This document shows, piece by piece, positions 1 to 8,930 of a DNA stretch of 64,000 bases. The position numbers and the translations under genes are program-made. Under the pieces are notes generated by a model that ran no database searches, was not told the DNA's origin, and saw nothing but the letters and a program-made list of their open reading frames with translations. Numbering within the stretch: the first letter of the stretch is position 1; every line of letters starts with the position of its first letter. Origin of the DNA: Ignavibacteria bacterium (GTDB lineage: Bacteria; Bacteroidota; Ignavibacteria; Kapaibacteriales; UBA4661); the NCBI GenBank assembly GCA_014654705.1, contig JACVZY010000090.1, positions 1 to 64,000 of the forward strand, in the 5' to 3' direction.

Positions 1-306
1 GGCAGACTGGCTGCCGCTTTGATTGCTCTGATTTTTAACTTTTAATTGGCATCATGATTCAATCCGGCAACATGGGATGCCAAATGACTCTGATTGTATT
101 TGGTTTGGCTACTGAGAAGATATTGGCAGTACATTGCTCGTGTTACTTTCATAGCTCCATGGTAAAATTAACTCTAATCTACTCACTTTTCCGGCTTTTG
201 CGAAAGTCCTATTACTCTAAGCAGCCTGAGTTATACGAATCCATATACACGCTATAATACCTATCGAGGCGCTCCCGATACAAAACCGTATCCTTATTCG
301 GGGTAT

Positions 307-1296
307 GTGGAAGTTGTTGGTCCGTCTATTGCAAAGGCAACACCTGAGCGCACGTATATTTACCCGCCTCGAAATGATGCCAGTCAGGTCGCATCAATTT
401 GGATGGTGGGCACGTTCTGTGATAATTTTCAATCATTCCCAGAGTATTTTGAATTTGGAGACCCTAATCGAGGGAAAATCCTCTTTAATCACTTATGCCC
501 TACCTTTGGTAAAGCAGATTGTTTTGTCTTGAGAAATGATCCTAAGCCCGATGCTGTTGCTCTCCCCGCCCGCCACCAATGGGGTGGACCGGAAAACGAC
601 CTCGCGTATGATGTGGCTTCTGATAACATCGGCAATGCTACTATCTTCCTTCGCGCAGGCTCTGACTTCGGTATTACCTCTGCTACACAAAGCCTTGTCC
701 GCATGAAAACAGGCTACAACATCGTCCGCCTTGATACGAATGGACTGCTTACCGAAACCTTTCCCGTTTCTCTGGAAGCCACAGGCGAACTCACCGATAC
801 GCAAATAGCACTCGGTAATAGTGGAGCGGTCTATATCCTCGCCAAAGATGAACAACGCAAACAATACTTCCTTACAAAAGTCTCGCGCTCTGGCACTGCG
901 TGGACGCGCTACTTACCCACGACCGTCTCTAACCGTGAGAACTCTATTCCCGCAAGCCGTGATGCTCGTATGGGGCTAATCGTAGATTCTAAAGATTGTG
1001 CCTATATCACAGGCAACTTCTCCGGCACAGTGGACTTTGGTGGGGTATCGCTTACGTCCGGTGGCGTACAGGTCTTTGTAGCAAAGTATTCGGCATCGGG
1101 TTCGTGTTTGGGAGCGTTGGCTATGGGGTCGGGTTTGGGGGTTACCGTGCGACTCTCGCCTGACGAAAAGTCGCTCTATGTAAATGGCTGGGCGGTGGGA
1201 AGCATCATGGGAACGGCAATTCCTGACCAGAATGATGAGCGGAATGGGGTGCTTCGTCCGGGCGCGTTTTTGGTCAAGTTGAAATTGACGAAGTAA
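307..1296 (+). CDS. SBBP-like beta-propeller protein, 5' end doubtful
   Basis: The product resembles extracellular SBBP/beta-propeller proteins of Bacteroidota. The C-terminal half has the typical run of a conserved Tyr-Ile-Thr-Gly strand, an Asn-Phe-Ser-Gly-Thr turn, Val-Asp-Phe-Gly-Gly, and then Phe-Val-Ala-Lys-Tyr. There is no signal peptide and the only nearby start is GTG at 307. The frame stays open upstream to the stop at 163-165 without any ATG. The upstream stretch also contains a copy of the dispersed tttgcgaaagtc motif near 198. The gene may therefore be the 3' part of a longer protein whose 5' region has decayed or been interrupted. No partner genes are visible. The family call is moderate and the start is weak. 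Confidence 0.55.
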   Translation: MEVVGPSIAKATPERTYIYPPRNDASQVASIWMVGTFCDNFQSFPEYFEFGDPNRGKILFNHLCPTFGKADCFVLRNDPKPDAVALPARHQWGGPENDLAYDVASDNIGNATIFLRAGSDFGITSATQSLVRMKTGYNIVRLDTNGLLTETFPVSLEATGELTDTQIALGNSGAVYILAKDEQRKQYFLTKVSRSGTAWTRYLPTTVSNRENSIPASRDARMGLIVDSKDCAYITGNFSGTVDFGGVSLTSGGVQVFVAKYSASGSCLGALAMGSGLGVTVRLSPDEKSLYVNGWAVGSIMGTAIPDQNDERNGVLRPGAFLVKLKLTK

Positions 1297-1421
1297 GGTC
1301 TGTAGATAGTCGCAGATTTCTTGCGGCATTCTTTCCCATCAGGCACAGGAATTCAGGCGCTTGTACGTCCATATCGAAGCAAAGGTTTTCGCTCTTCCTC
1401 ACCACTTATCCCGTCCTTACT

Positions 1422-2012
1422 ATGGAATCTTTCGACCCGCGCGTTCTTTCGCACGCTTGCTTTCTGGCGTTCATCTACGCACTCTTGGCGCTGGGCGCAT
1501 CGGCATACCGTCAGATTCTGGACGATTTCGCCGCGAAGGATGTAAAGTTGGGCGAAGACCTCGACACATCCTACGACCCCTTTATGATGGTGATCCTGGG
1601 CGGTATCGTGGCGCTGACTGCTCTCTTTACGTGGATTGCGCTGGCGTGGAACGAAGCCAGAATTGAGCTGTACGTCGTGCCGCTTTGCCTGCTTATCAAC
1701 TTTATGCAATTTTACTACCGTATGCACCAGCAGCGTCTCCAAATCAAGACGCTGGGCTTGGTGGGACGGACGATTTTCGAGGAAGGTTGGCGTATAGTCC
1801 GCTATGACAACATTCATCTTGTGGAAGTCGAGCAAGACCCGATCTGGGACACGGTGGTGATGTATTACACCGAAAAAGCAGATGCGACGGGCAAAGATGC
1901 CATCGAGTTTCGCCGCCGCATGACGCATCGTATGAGAAAAGAACTCATCGAAGCGCTGGAAATGCGCACAAGCGCAAAGATTTTTACCAAAGAATCGGGT
2001 AAACAGTCGTAA
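1422..2012 (+). CDS. Hypothetical membrane protein
   Basis: I do not recognise this 196-residue protein. Hydrophobic segments at about residues 12-31, 57-78 and 85-98 suggest three membrane helices. A soluble C-terminal half of about 95 residues follows, rich in charged beta-type sequence and ending in a basic helix. The layout resembles small membrane proteins with a cytoplasmic PH-like domain, but that is only an impression. The start ATG at 1422 follows a short untranslated stretch without a clear ribosome site. The stop codon is the first element of a 19-bp tandem repeat. Confidence 0.6.
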   Translation: MESFDPRVLSHACFLAFIYALLALGASAYRQILDDFAAKDVKLGEDLDTSYDPFMMVILGGIVALTALFTWIALAWNEARIELYVVPLCLLINFMQFYYRMHQQRLQIKTLGLVGRTIFEEGWRIVRYDNIHLVEVEQDPIWDTVVMYYTEKADATGKDAIEFRRRMTHRMRKELIEALEMRTSAKIFTKESGKQS

Positions 2013-2064
2013 TTTGGACAGCCAATAATTATTTGGACAGCCAATAATTATTTGGACAGCCAAA
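2012..2064. repeat. 19-bp tandem repeat, about 2.8 copies
   Basis: Units start at 2012, 2031 and 2050 and share atttggacagccaataatt; the last is partial. Each unit contains TTGG-ACAG-CCAA, a short palindrome. The array begins on the last base of the preceding stop codon. It may act as a weak 3' hairpin series or simply reflect slippage. Confidence 0.85.
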
Positions 2065-2128
2065 TAAGTGGCAGTAATTGTGAATCAAATGTAGGTTGTG
2101 TGTTTCAAACATTTTTATCGCTATTTCC

Positions 2129-3490
2129 ATGAAAAACTCTATCCGTATCGCTTCAGGACAAGGTTTCTGGGGAGACCTGCTTTCGGCACCGCTTGCTCAG
2201 GTGAGCAGAGGCAACATTGATTATCTGATGATGGATTATCTCGCCGAAGTAACTATGTCCATCATGCAAAAGCAAAAACTCAAAAATCCTGCGCTCGGCT
2301 ACGCAAAAGATTTAGTCGAGGTGTGCGAGGAAATTTTGCCGCACTTGGTCAAACACAAAATCAAGCTCATCACGAACGGCGGCGGCGTGAATCCGCTTGC
2401 TGCGCGGGATGCTATCTTCGCTGTGGCGCGAAAGCTCGGCATCAAGGGCTTGAAAATTGGTGTGGTGATGGGTGATAATATCCTCACCAAGATTGACGAT
2501 TTTGTTGCGGACGGACACGCGATGAAACATATGGAAACGGGTCAGCCAATAGCGGAAGTGAAAGATAAACTTCTGAGCGCAAACGTGTATTTGGGCGCTT
2601 TCCCGATAGTGGAAGCATTGAAGCAGGGCGCAGATATTGTCATCACCGGACGCACCACCGACACGGGACTGACGCTTGCACCAATGATTCACGAATTTGG
2701 CTGGAGCGCGGACGACTGGGACAAACTCTCGGCGGGAACTGTCGCGGGGCACATCAACGAATGTGGCGCACAGGCAACGGGCGGAAACTTCCTCGGCGAT
2801 TGGCGGAGCCTGCCGGATATGGCAAACGTAGGCTTCCCGATTATTGAAGCATTTCCGAACGGTGAGTTCATTGTTACCAAACATGATGGCACAGGCGGGC
2901 GCGTCAGCCGCGAGACCGTCAGCGAACAGCTTTTATACGAAATCGGCGATCCTGCGGAATACATCACACCCGACGTGGTAGCAGATTTCACGAGTATTCA
3001 TCTGGAAGATGTGGGCAAAGACCGTGTGCGCGTCTTCGGTATTACGGGCAAGCCCAGCACGCCATTCCTAAAGGTATCAGCGAGTTATGCTGACGGCTAC
3101 TTAGCGTTTAGTTCACTCACGTACTCTGCGCCCGACGCGCTTGAAAAAGCTCAAATGGGTGATAAAATCTTGCGCACACGGCTTTTGGACAACCTAAAAC
3201 TACACTTTGATGAGATTCGTACAGAGTTTATCGGGATGAATGCGTGTCATGGCGGAATTGCCAAGGTGATAGAACCAAACGAAGTGATGATGCGCATTGG
3301 AGTTCGCTCGCGCGACTTCAAAGCAGTAGAGCGCTTTGGCAAGGAAATCGCTCCGCTCATTCTGACAGGACCGCCATCGGTAACAGGATTTGCGGGGGGT
3401 CGTCCGAAGCCAAGCGAGGTAGTGGCATACTTTCCGGCGCTGATTAAAAAAGAAGTTATTCAGCCGGAAGTAATTGTCGAAGAAGTCTAA
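2129..3490 (+). CDS. AtuA-family (DUF1446) protein
   Basis: This 453-residue protein matches the acyclic terpene utilisation AtuA / DUF1446 family. Hallmarks are the N-terminal Ser-Gly-Gln-Gly-Phe-Trp-Gly-Asp motif, the TNGGGVNP segment near residue 90, the ADIVITGRTTDTGLTLAP block, and the ECGAQATGGNF motif. Members of the family occur in acyclic terpene and branched-acid degradation clusters, but their reaction is not firmly known. Here it stands alone, with no acyl-CoA carboxylase genes beside it. The ATG at 2129 was chosen over the TTG at 2096 because the conserved family N-terminus starts there. It ends against a bidirectional hairpin terminator. Confidence 0.85.
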   Translation: MKNSIRIASGQGFWGDLLSAPLAQVSRGNIDYLMMDYLAEVTMSIMQKQKLKNPALGYAKDLVEVCEEILPHLVKHKIKLITNGGGVNPLAARDAIFAVARKLGIKGLKIGVVMGDNILTKIDDFVADGHAMKHMETGQPIAEVKDKLLSANVYLGAFPIVEALKQGADIVITGRTTDTGLTLAPMIHEFGWSADDWDKLSAGTVAGHINECGAQATGGNFLGDWRSLPDMANVGFPIIEAFPNGEFIVTKHDGTGGRVSRETVSEQLLYEIGDPAEYITPDVVADFTSIHLEDVGKDRVRVFGITGKPSTPFLKVSASYADGYLAFSSLTYSAPDALEKAQMGDKILRTRLLDNLKLHFDEIRTEFIGMNACHGGIAKVIEPNEVMMRIGVRSRDFKAVERFGKEIAPLILTGPPSVTGFAGGRPKPSEVVAYFPALIKKEVIQPEVIVEEV

Positions 3491-3521
3491 AGGCACGAAG
3501 CAATACAAGGAAAGTTATGGC

Positions 3522-3557
3522 AAAAAGTGCTGCCGTTATTTCCACGGCAGCACTTTT
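3522..3557. terminator. Bidirectional hairpin terminator
   Basis: The arms aaaagtgctgccgt and acggcagcactttt pair around a 7-base loop, with A/T-rich flanks. It lies between two convergent genes and overlaps the last codons of the minus-strand phosphatase gene. Confidence 0.8.
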
Positions 3558-5377
3558 CCGTCAAGATTTTGCATGGTAATACCAAGAATCTGCGCCAGCG
3601 AAGGGGCAATATCCGACGGCGCAACTCGTGCGTCCTTGTAGTAGCCGGCTCGCACACCCGCACCCATGAACATCAGTGGTGAGTGGCGGTCGTAGTCGTG
3701 CGGTGTGCCGTGGGTGGCGGTTGCGCTGCCGATAATCCAAAACTTTGAGGGATAAAAGACAATTTCGCCTGTGCGCTGCGGGTAGTAATCATTGCGCACA
3801 AGTGCAAACTGCCATGGGGAGACATTTTCAGGGCACCTGTTCGCCTCCAACTGAGCAGCAGTCAGCACCAGTCCGATACCGTTCATTCGTGTCAGAAAAG
3901 CAGCGAGCGAATCAATAATTTGCCCTCGTGCAGGAGCGGGAGTCGCACCAAATGGCGTTGTGGAAACAAGGTCAAGAGCTTGCTGGTTGATAAAAATGGA
4001 GGGTGGTTCATAGAAATCAACCCACCGTGCTGCTGCCCCAACGGGAAATGTCTGGTGCATATAGGTTTCTATGCTTTCAATCATATCCAGTGGTCGTATG
4101 CGCCCTGCGTCCGCTCCAGAGGTCTTGTATTTGGTGTATTCTGGTACTGGTGCTACACCGTGGTCAGAAGTAACGACAAGGGTATAGTTTTTACGTCCTA
4201 CGGCACTGTCCAGAAAGTCAATCCAGTTGCCCACCATCTTATCGACTTGCACATACATTTCCTGTACCTCACGGCTATCAGGTCCGAAAGCGTGTCCGGT
4301 GTAGTCGGTTGCAGAGACGCTCATGCAGAAAATATCCGGTACATTGTCTTGCGCAATTTTTTCTTCCTTGAAGACGGCTTTCGCAAACTTGAAGAAATGC
4401 TCCACCGACTGAGGCGTAACAAGAAAATTACTGGTGTACGAATCAATGGTCGCTGTGGTATTCATATTATTCACTGTGTGAGGGAATACGCTCCGCAATT
4501 TGCCAAAGTTACCTTCCCAGCGTGCTGTGTCCGGCAGTGCAAAGTCTTCATTGACCTCAGCATTCCATACTTTACCGGAATAGTCTTTGAAATTATTTTT
4601 CTCATTCCATTTTTTGAGCCAAGTCGGTAGTTCTTTGAAGTAATAGCTTGACGTGGTGTAGCCCCCGGCTTCAAATTCAAACCAATATGCTGCATCAGCG
4701 TTATGACCGGACATTAAGACAGCAGCGCGGTCTTTTTGAGAAATACCAACCACGCGGCTTTTGGGGGAAATTGCCTTGAGGTAGTCGCCGAGTGTGGAGA
4801 CTTGCAGGTTAATGGGAGAGCACCATTCTTCAGGCTTGGACATTCCAAATGTTTTGTTTGCTGTGTCTTGAACGCAATAAAGCTGGCGACCGGCAACGCG
4901 GTCGTAGAAATCATTCGAGACAATCCCTGACTTCCACGGATACACGCCCGTCAGATGGACGGAGTGTCCGGGAGCGGTGATGTTGGAGGCGTGATTGAAA
5001 TAGCACTGCGGGAAATAAGCACCCTGCCGGACGATTCTATTAAAACCCTGTTGTGTCCAGAGATTGCCCCATCTATTCGGGTAATCACCACGCATTTGGT
5101 CGAACGACATCACGACAATGAGCTTTGGTGCGTCGGGTCGCAAGGACGAGGTAGTAACGGAAATGGCGGGGAATTTTTTGGTAAAGATGACTTCTTTCGG
5201 ACCATCTTTGGGTGTTTCTTTTGATGATTCCCCGGTTGATTTTTTGGAAGAGTTTTTTGTATTCTTGGGTGCTTGTGCCGAAAGCGGTAAGGGCAAGACG
5301 GTCGAAACCAGTACCAGAGCGGTACACATAGAAATAGCTAATGCACACAGGGTTGGGCGTAGCGCAAATCGCATCAT
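3536..5377 (-). CDS. Secreted PafA-like alkaline phosphatase
   Basis: A 613-residue exported enzyme of the alkaline phosphatase / nucleotide pyrophosphatase superfamily, closest in layout to PafA of Bacteroidota. It should hydrolyse phosphate monoesters in the periplasm or outside the cell. A signal peptide covers residues 1 to about 35 (ends SAQA) and a Lys/Ser-rich spacer follows. Visible catalytic pieces are metal ligand Asp93 in SFDQMRGD, probable nucleophile Thr134 in NITAPGH, the DYTGHAFGPDS block, the TSDHG block, and HGTPHDYDRHSP near the C-terminus. All expected metal-binding groups are present. It is a single gene, convergent with the AtuA-family gene. Its 5' side faces a repeat-bearing spacer. 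Confidence 0.9.
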   Translation of the reverse strand: MMRFALRPTLCALAISMCTALVLVSTVLPLPLSAQAPKNTKNSSKKSTGESSKETPKDGPKEVIFTKKFPAISVTTSSLRPDAPKLIVVMSFDQMRGDYPNRWGNLWTQQGFNRIVRQGAYFPQCYFNHASNITAPGHSVHLTGVYPWKSGIVSNDFYDRVAGRQLYCVQDTANKTFGMSKPEEWCSPINLQVSTLGDYLKAISPKSRVVGISQKDRAAVLMSGHNADAAYWFEFEAGGYTTSSYYFKELPTWLKKWNEKNNFKDYSGKVWNAEVNEDFALPDTARWEGNFGKLRSVFPHTVNNMNTTATIDSYTSNFLVTPQSVEHFFKFAKAVFKEEKIAQDNVPDIFCMSVSATDYTGHAFGPDSREVQEMYVQVDKMVGNWIDFLDSAVGRKNYTLVVTSDHGVAPVPEYTKYKTSGADAGRIRPLDMIESIETYMHQTFPVGAAARWVDFYEPPSIFINQQALDLVSTTPFGATPAPARGQIIDSLAAFLTRMNGIGLVLTAAQLEANRCPENVSPWQFALVRNDYYPQRTGEIVFYPSKFWIIGSATATHGTPHDYDRHSPLMFMGAGVRAGYYKDARVAPSDIAPSLAQILGITMQNLDGKVLPWK

Positions 5378-5429
5378 AGAGCCAAAAAATGAAAGCCTGA
5401 GAAAATGCTTAGAAAGCGTCTGACAATCG

Positions 5430-5560
5430 TGTTTCCCTCATCCCAGCCTTCTCCCAGAGGGAGAAAGAGCGAGAAATGAAGCCATTTTCTGAAGCCCTCT
5501 AACCTTGGGCGAGGGTTGGGGGAGGGACTATTTTCAGACACTTTCTTAGAAAGCAGGTTT
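5430..5560. repeat. Dispersed palindromic repeat, copy A
   Basis: The sequence ccctcatcccagccttctc, followed by gagggagaaagagcg and then gaagccctctaaccttgg and gcgagggttgggggaggg, can fold back on itself (CCCTC with GAGGG modules). A degenerate copy lies at about 22013-22310, sharing ccctcatccca-ccttctccc and ttctgaagccctc. Such CCCTC/GAGGG units are familiar as dispersed non-coding repeats in many genomes. Confidence 0.65.
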
Positions 5561-5605
5561 AGCCGCACAAGATACAAAATTCATGCCGATAACAAATACC
5601 TAATC

Positions 5606-6322
5606 TCACGAGTAAAGGTACCGTAAGAGCCGACGCTTGGCAACTGGTAGAATAGTCTCATGGAATGGGAACTCTAAGTCGGTTTCAAAGGAGTACGTTG
5701 CCGGATTCGGAAGGTCGGGAAACTCTTGTACTAAATCTAGCTTGATATTTTGTGCGGGCTGCATAATTGTGCTCTGACGAAGCGATTTGATGACCGATGT
5801 TTTCAGGCTGCGATAGCGCTCACCGGCACCAGTAAAAATTGACACTTCGTACTTGATGAGATGAAGCACCGATGAGGTGTTGTCGGGGATAAATACATAG
5901 CCTTCTTCCAAATACGACGGAAGTATTCCCACGACTTCAAGCGCGAGGTTCTCGTCAACAAACTCAAACATGGTTTTTCCTTCCTCAATCGCATCTTGAA
6001 TGTGTGGCAAAGACCACAAGATGAGGTCGCGTATCTGCTCGAAGTCATTATCGCTAATGGGTGTTTCTTCGTAGATGATTTTTCGTTCTTTGAGATTGAG
6101 GTCTTTGATGCTGCGGTGCGCTTTTAAGCGAAGGTCGTCAGCGCTATTGGTGATGGATTGTAGCGTGTTGAACAGCTCAATAAGCGCATTGAGGTCAGGG
6201 AAAATTCTGTTGTGATGAAAATTAGTCCGTATTGTTTTCAAGCCACTCAGAATCTCAAAACGGGTGCGTTCGGTGTCGTAAACAGCATTAACGAAAGTAT
6301 TGATAGAAAGTGCAGGTAACAT
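5606..6322 (-). CDS. Hypothetical protein
   Basis: I do not recognise this 238-residue soluble protein. It is mostly helical in its N-terminal 130 residues, with a long stretch rich in Leu, Asn and charged residues, and has a more mixed C-terminal half ending in basic residues. There is no signal peptide or membrane segment. The ATG at 6322 was chosen because it follows an AAGGAG ribosome site at good spacing; a longer frame to 6388 exists but lacks one. It is transcribed away from the porin gene. Confidence 0.6.
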   Translation of the reverse strand: MLPALSINTFVNAVYDTERTRFEILSGLKTIRTNFHHNRIFPDLNALIELFNTLQSITNSADDLRLKAHRSIKDLNLKERKIIYEETPISDNDFEQIRDLILWSLPHIQDAIEEGKTMFEFVDENLALEVVGILPSYLEEGYVFIPDNTSSVLHLIKYEVSIFTGAGERYRSLKTSVIKSLRQSTIMQPAQNIKLDLVQEFPDLPNPATYSFETDLEFPFHETILPVAKRRLLRYLYS

Positions 6323-6340
6323 GGCGGTATCTCCTTGAGC
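6323..6340 (-). promoter_or_regulatory. Ribosome binding site that fixes the start at 6322
   Basis: Read on the minus strand, AAGGAG lies 8 bases before the ATG. Good Shine-Dalgarno sites are rare in this window, so this one decides the start. Confidence 0.7.
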
Positions 6341-6510
6341 TAGAAAAGTCCAACAAATCGACGATGTGATGAAAAGTTCATGAGTCATGGTTGTTTTTAT
6401 GACGCTGTGATAGCCTTCTGAAGTTTACAACAAAATTTGGACAATGTCAAGGGTATTTGCAAATACGCTATCGCTATCGTTGTCGGCTTTCCTCAATCAC
6501 GCATTTTTGC

Positions 6511-6540
6511 TTGTATCAATACAACATTTTCCCTAGATTG
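6511..6540 (+). promoter_or_regulatory. Candidate Bacteroidota-type promoter of the porin gene
   Basis: TTG at 6511-6513 and TAGATTG at 6534-6540 are separated by 20 bases. This spacing fits the -33/-7 promoter of Bacteroidota (TTTG / TAnnTTTG). A closely similar TTTTCC-TAGATTGC block lies upstream of dapB. Inferred, not measured. Confidence 0.4.
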
Positions 6541-6631
6541 CGGGGCTTCTTGTTCCCAATATTTCCAATCCGCGCGTTTGCTTTATGAATTCACGGAGTA
6601 TTCTCTTTTCATCTTTTTAGGGAGATTTGAT

Positions 6632-8110
6632 ATGAACAGATTTCGATACGCCTCCAAAACTTCGATTGTGCAGGGAATTCTTGCTATGGTATTTGCTATT
6701 GGCGTTTGGGTTTGGTTGCCTTCATCCGCTTCAGCACAAGGAAGCGACATCTATGGCACGGGTATTCGTATTAAGCTCAACGATGACGGCTCGCGTTACA
6801 TCCGCTTTTTGACATGGCATCAAATCTGGTTCCGCTATCTGCAGAATAATCCTAATTCGTATATTCACGAAGCCGCCGCACCGACGTCATTCGATATTGG
6901 CATACGACGTTCCCGATTTCTGCTGCACACGCAGATTGATAAAGATTTTATGGTGTTGATGCACCTTGGTATCAACAACCAGACCGAGACTACCGGCGGA
7001 ATCGGAGCGCCGGGTACGCCCGTCGATCCGACGGCAAATGCAAAAAAACCACAAGTATTCATGCATGATATTTACGGTGAATTGCGCGTTGCCGGTGGCA
7101 ATACCCCCACAGATGATGGTCTCTATTGGGGCTTTGGGATGCACTACTGGAATGGTCTTTCGCGTATGACCATGAGCAGCACACTCAATTATATGGCAAA
7201 TGATTCCCCAATCCTCTGCTGGCCCACTATTGAGGCAACCGACCAGTTCGTGCGGATGATTGGCACATATATCAAAGGCAAAGCGCTCGGCTTTGATTAC
7301 ACCTTTTCGTTTGATATGCCGTTCCGTTTTGGTGTGAATAATGTCTTCACCAACCTTACCAGAGATACTCTTCGTGCTGCCAGCAATTATGCGCCGAATC
7401 AACTGACCGGCGTTTTGAAGGGGTATGCGGCGTATGAATTCTGGGATAAAGAAAATCGTACGCTGCCCTTTACAGTCGGCACATATGCCGGCACAAAAAA
7501 GGTCTTAAACGTCGGCGTGGGTTTCCAGTTCCAGCCCAATGGAATGTGGACGAATAAATACAATAACCAAACTCGTCGCTACGACACAAGCAATACCGAT
7601 TATCGCGTCCTCTCGGCAGATTTTTTTATGGACTTGCCCCTGCAAGCGGGAAAAGACCCCGATGCGCTCACCATCTATGCAGCGTACTACAATTATTCGA
7701 TGGGACCGAATTACATTCGGAACATTGGCATTATGAATCCTGTTACCAGTGTACGCCCCACGGCAGAGTCTCCAAACGCATTTAACGGTGGAGGCAATGC
7801 CTATCCGCTTGTCGGCACCGGACACGGTGCATACACAGAGATTGGCTATATTTTCCCGGGACGGGTGAAATTATTGAACGACGGTATTTTCAGCAATACA
7901 CGCATTCAGCCTTATCTTGCAGCCACATATGGTAATTTTGAAGCGCTTAACCAACCATATATTTTGCCCGAAGTCGGCTTTAATTGGCTCTTGGAAGGTC
8001 ATAACGCTCGGTTGAATTTTCACTATCGTGGTCGTCCGGTGTATGATGCTCTGCGGAATTTCAAAGAAACCAGAACCGAATTTGTCATGCAGGCTCAGGT
8101 GTATTTGTAG
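6632..8110 (+). CDS. Outer-membrane beta-barrel porin
   Basis: A 492-residue outer-membrane protein with a signal peptide ending near residue 36 (SASAQ). The mature chain has alternating aromatic/polar strands typical of a porin barrel, many Tyr/Trp girdle residues, and ends in a strand finishing QAQVYL. It resembles phosphate-selective-type (OprP/OprO-like) porins of Bacteroidota, but the substrate cannot be told. The ATG at 6632 is preferred because the signal peptide starts there and GGGAG precedes it; the frame remains open further upstream without sense. It is a single gene with a candidate promoter at about 6511-6540. The neighbours give no clue to the solute. Confidence 0.75.
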   Translation: MNRFRYASKTSIVQGILAMVFAIGVWVWLPSSASAQGSDIYGTGIRIKLNDDGSRYIRFLTWHQIWFRYLQNNPNSYIHEAAAPTSFDIGIRRSRFLLHTQIDKDFMVLMHLGINNQTETTGGIGAPGTPVDPTANAKKPQVFMHDIYGELRVAGGNTPTDDGLYWGFGMHYWNGLSRMTMSSTLNYMANDSPILCWPTIEATDQFVRMIGTYIKGKALGFDYTFSFDMPFRFGVNNVFTNLTRDTLRAASNYAPNQLTGVLKGYAAYEFWDKENRTLPFTVGTYAGTKKVLNVGVGFQFQPNGMWTNKYNNQTRRYDTSNTDYRVLSADFFMDLPLQAGKDPDALTIYAAYYNYSMGPNYIRNIGIMNPVTSVRPTAESPNAFNGGGNAYPLVGTGHGAYTEIGYIFPGRVKLLNDGIFSNTRIQPYLAATYGNFEALNQPYILPEVGFNWLLEGHNARLNFHYRGRPVYDALRNFKETRTEFVMQAQVYL

Positions 8111-8163
8111 AGCAGAGTAGTATTTTCCAACCCGAACCATCCCAACGAATCAGTTTTTCAATT

Positions 8164-8856
8164 ATGAGCCTTCTTCATTTGCAGAATGTCGTCAAGCGCC
8201 TCGGCTCAGACAAGCCTGCGGGCAAAGAATCGTCGGAAACAGAACGTTCTTTTTCGCTGCGTATCCCTACCTTTACATTGAGCAAAGGTTCGGAAATGGT
8301 CATCGTCGGCGAAAGCGGGTCGGGCAAGACGACATTGCTTCATCTCATTGCCGGGATAATTACACCCGACGAAGGCTCAATTATGCTGAACGGCACCGAC
8401 ATTGCGACACTTTCTGAGGCAAAGCGCGACCGCTTTCGCGCCGCACACGTCGGCTGCGTCTATCAAACCTTTAATCTTTTGCAAGGCTTGACTGCGCGGG
8501 AGAATGTTCTTGCCGCTACAATGTTTTCGGGTAAAAAAGATAATGCTGAAGAACGCTCCATGATGCTGCTTGCGCGGCTTGGGCTGAAGGAAAAAATGCA
8601 CCGCCGCCCGCGCGAACTTTCCATTGGTGAGCAACAGCGCGTCGCGGTTGCACGGGCGCTTGTGAACGCGCCCGCATTGGTACTTGCCGACGAACCAACT
8701 GCCAGCGTTGATGCCCGCAATGCCCGTACGGTGATAGACACTATGCGCGAACTGGCGCACGACGAAGGCACAAGCATACTCGTCATCACCCACGACGCAG
8801 CAGTGCAGGCGATGTTTCCCACGAGCGTGGCTATTGGCGACATTGTGCAGCGATAA
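8164..8856 (+). CDS. ABC transporter ATP-binding protein (LolD/MacB type)
   Basis: A 230-residue nucleotide-binding subunit. Walker A is GESGSGKTTL, followed by the Q-loop in CVYQTFNLLQ. The signature is LSIGEQQR, a variant of LSGGQ also known in LolD-like ATPases. Walker B is LVLADEPTA and the H-loop is ITHD. By family it would energise a MacB/FtsX/LolCE-type permease that moves lipoproteins, peptides or drugs. No permease lies beside it. The only FtsX-type permease in the window is at 43930-45195, about 35 kb away, so pairing is conjecture. An insertion of about 15 charged residues follows the first strand. Confidence 0.85.
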   Translation: MSLLHLQNVVKRLGSDKPAGKESSETERSFSLRIPTFTLSKGSEMVIVGESGSGKTTLLHLIAGIITPDEGSIMLNGTDIATLSEAKRDRFRAAHVGCVYQTFNLLQGLTARENVLAATMFSGKKDNAEERSMMLLARLGLKEKMHRRPRELSIGEQQRVAVARALVNAPALVLADEPTASVDARNARTVIDTMRELAHDEGTSILVITHDAAVQAMFPTSVAIGDIVQR

Positions 8857-8930
8857 TTTTTCTTTCATTCAGCGCTCATTACTCACAATCCAACGAAATC
8901 TGAATCTGAGACTACACCATTTTTTTCTGT

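Noticed and set aside
54-257. A 67-codon plus-strand frame at the left edge
   Set aside because: The translation looks random and it runs through a dispersed repeat end; it is more likely decayed sequence.
1353-2063. A 236-codon minus-strand frame
   Set aside because: It lies opposite a membrane-protein gene with normal hydrophobic segments; its His/Arg-rich translation is a shadow.
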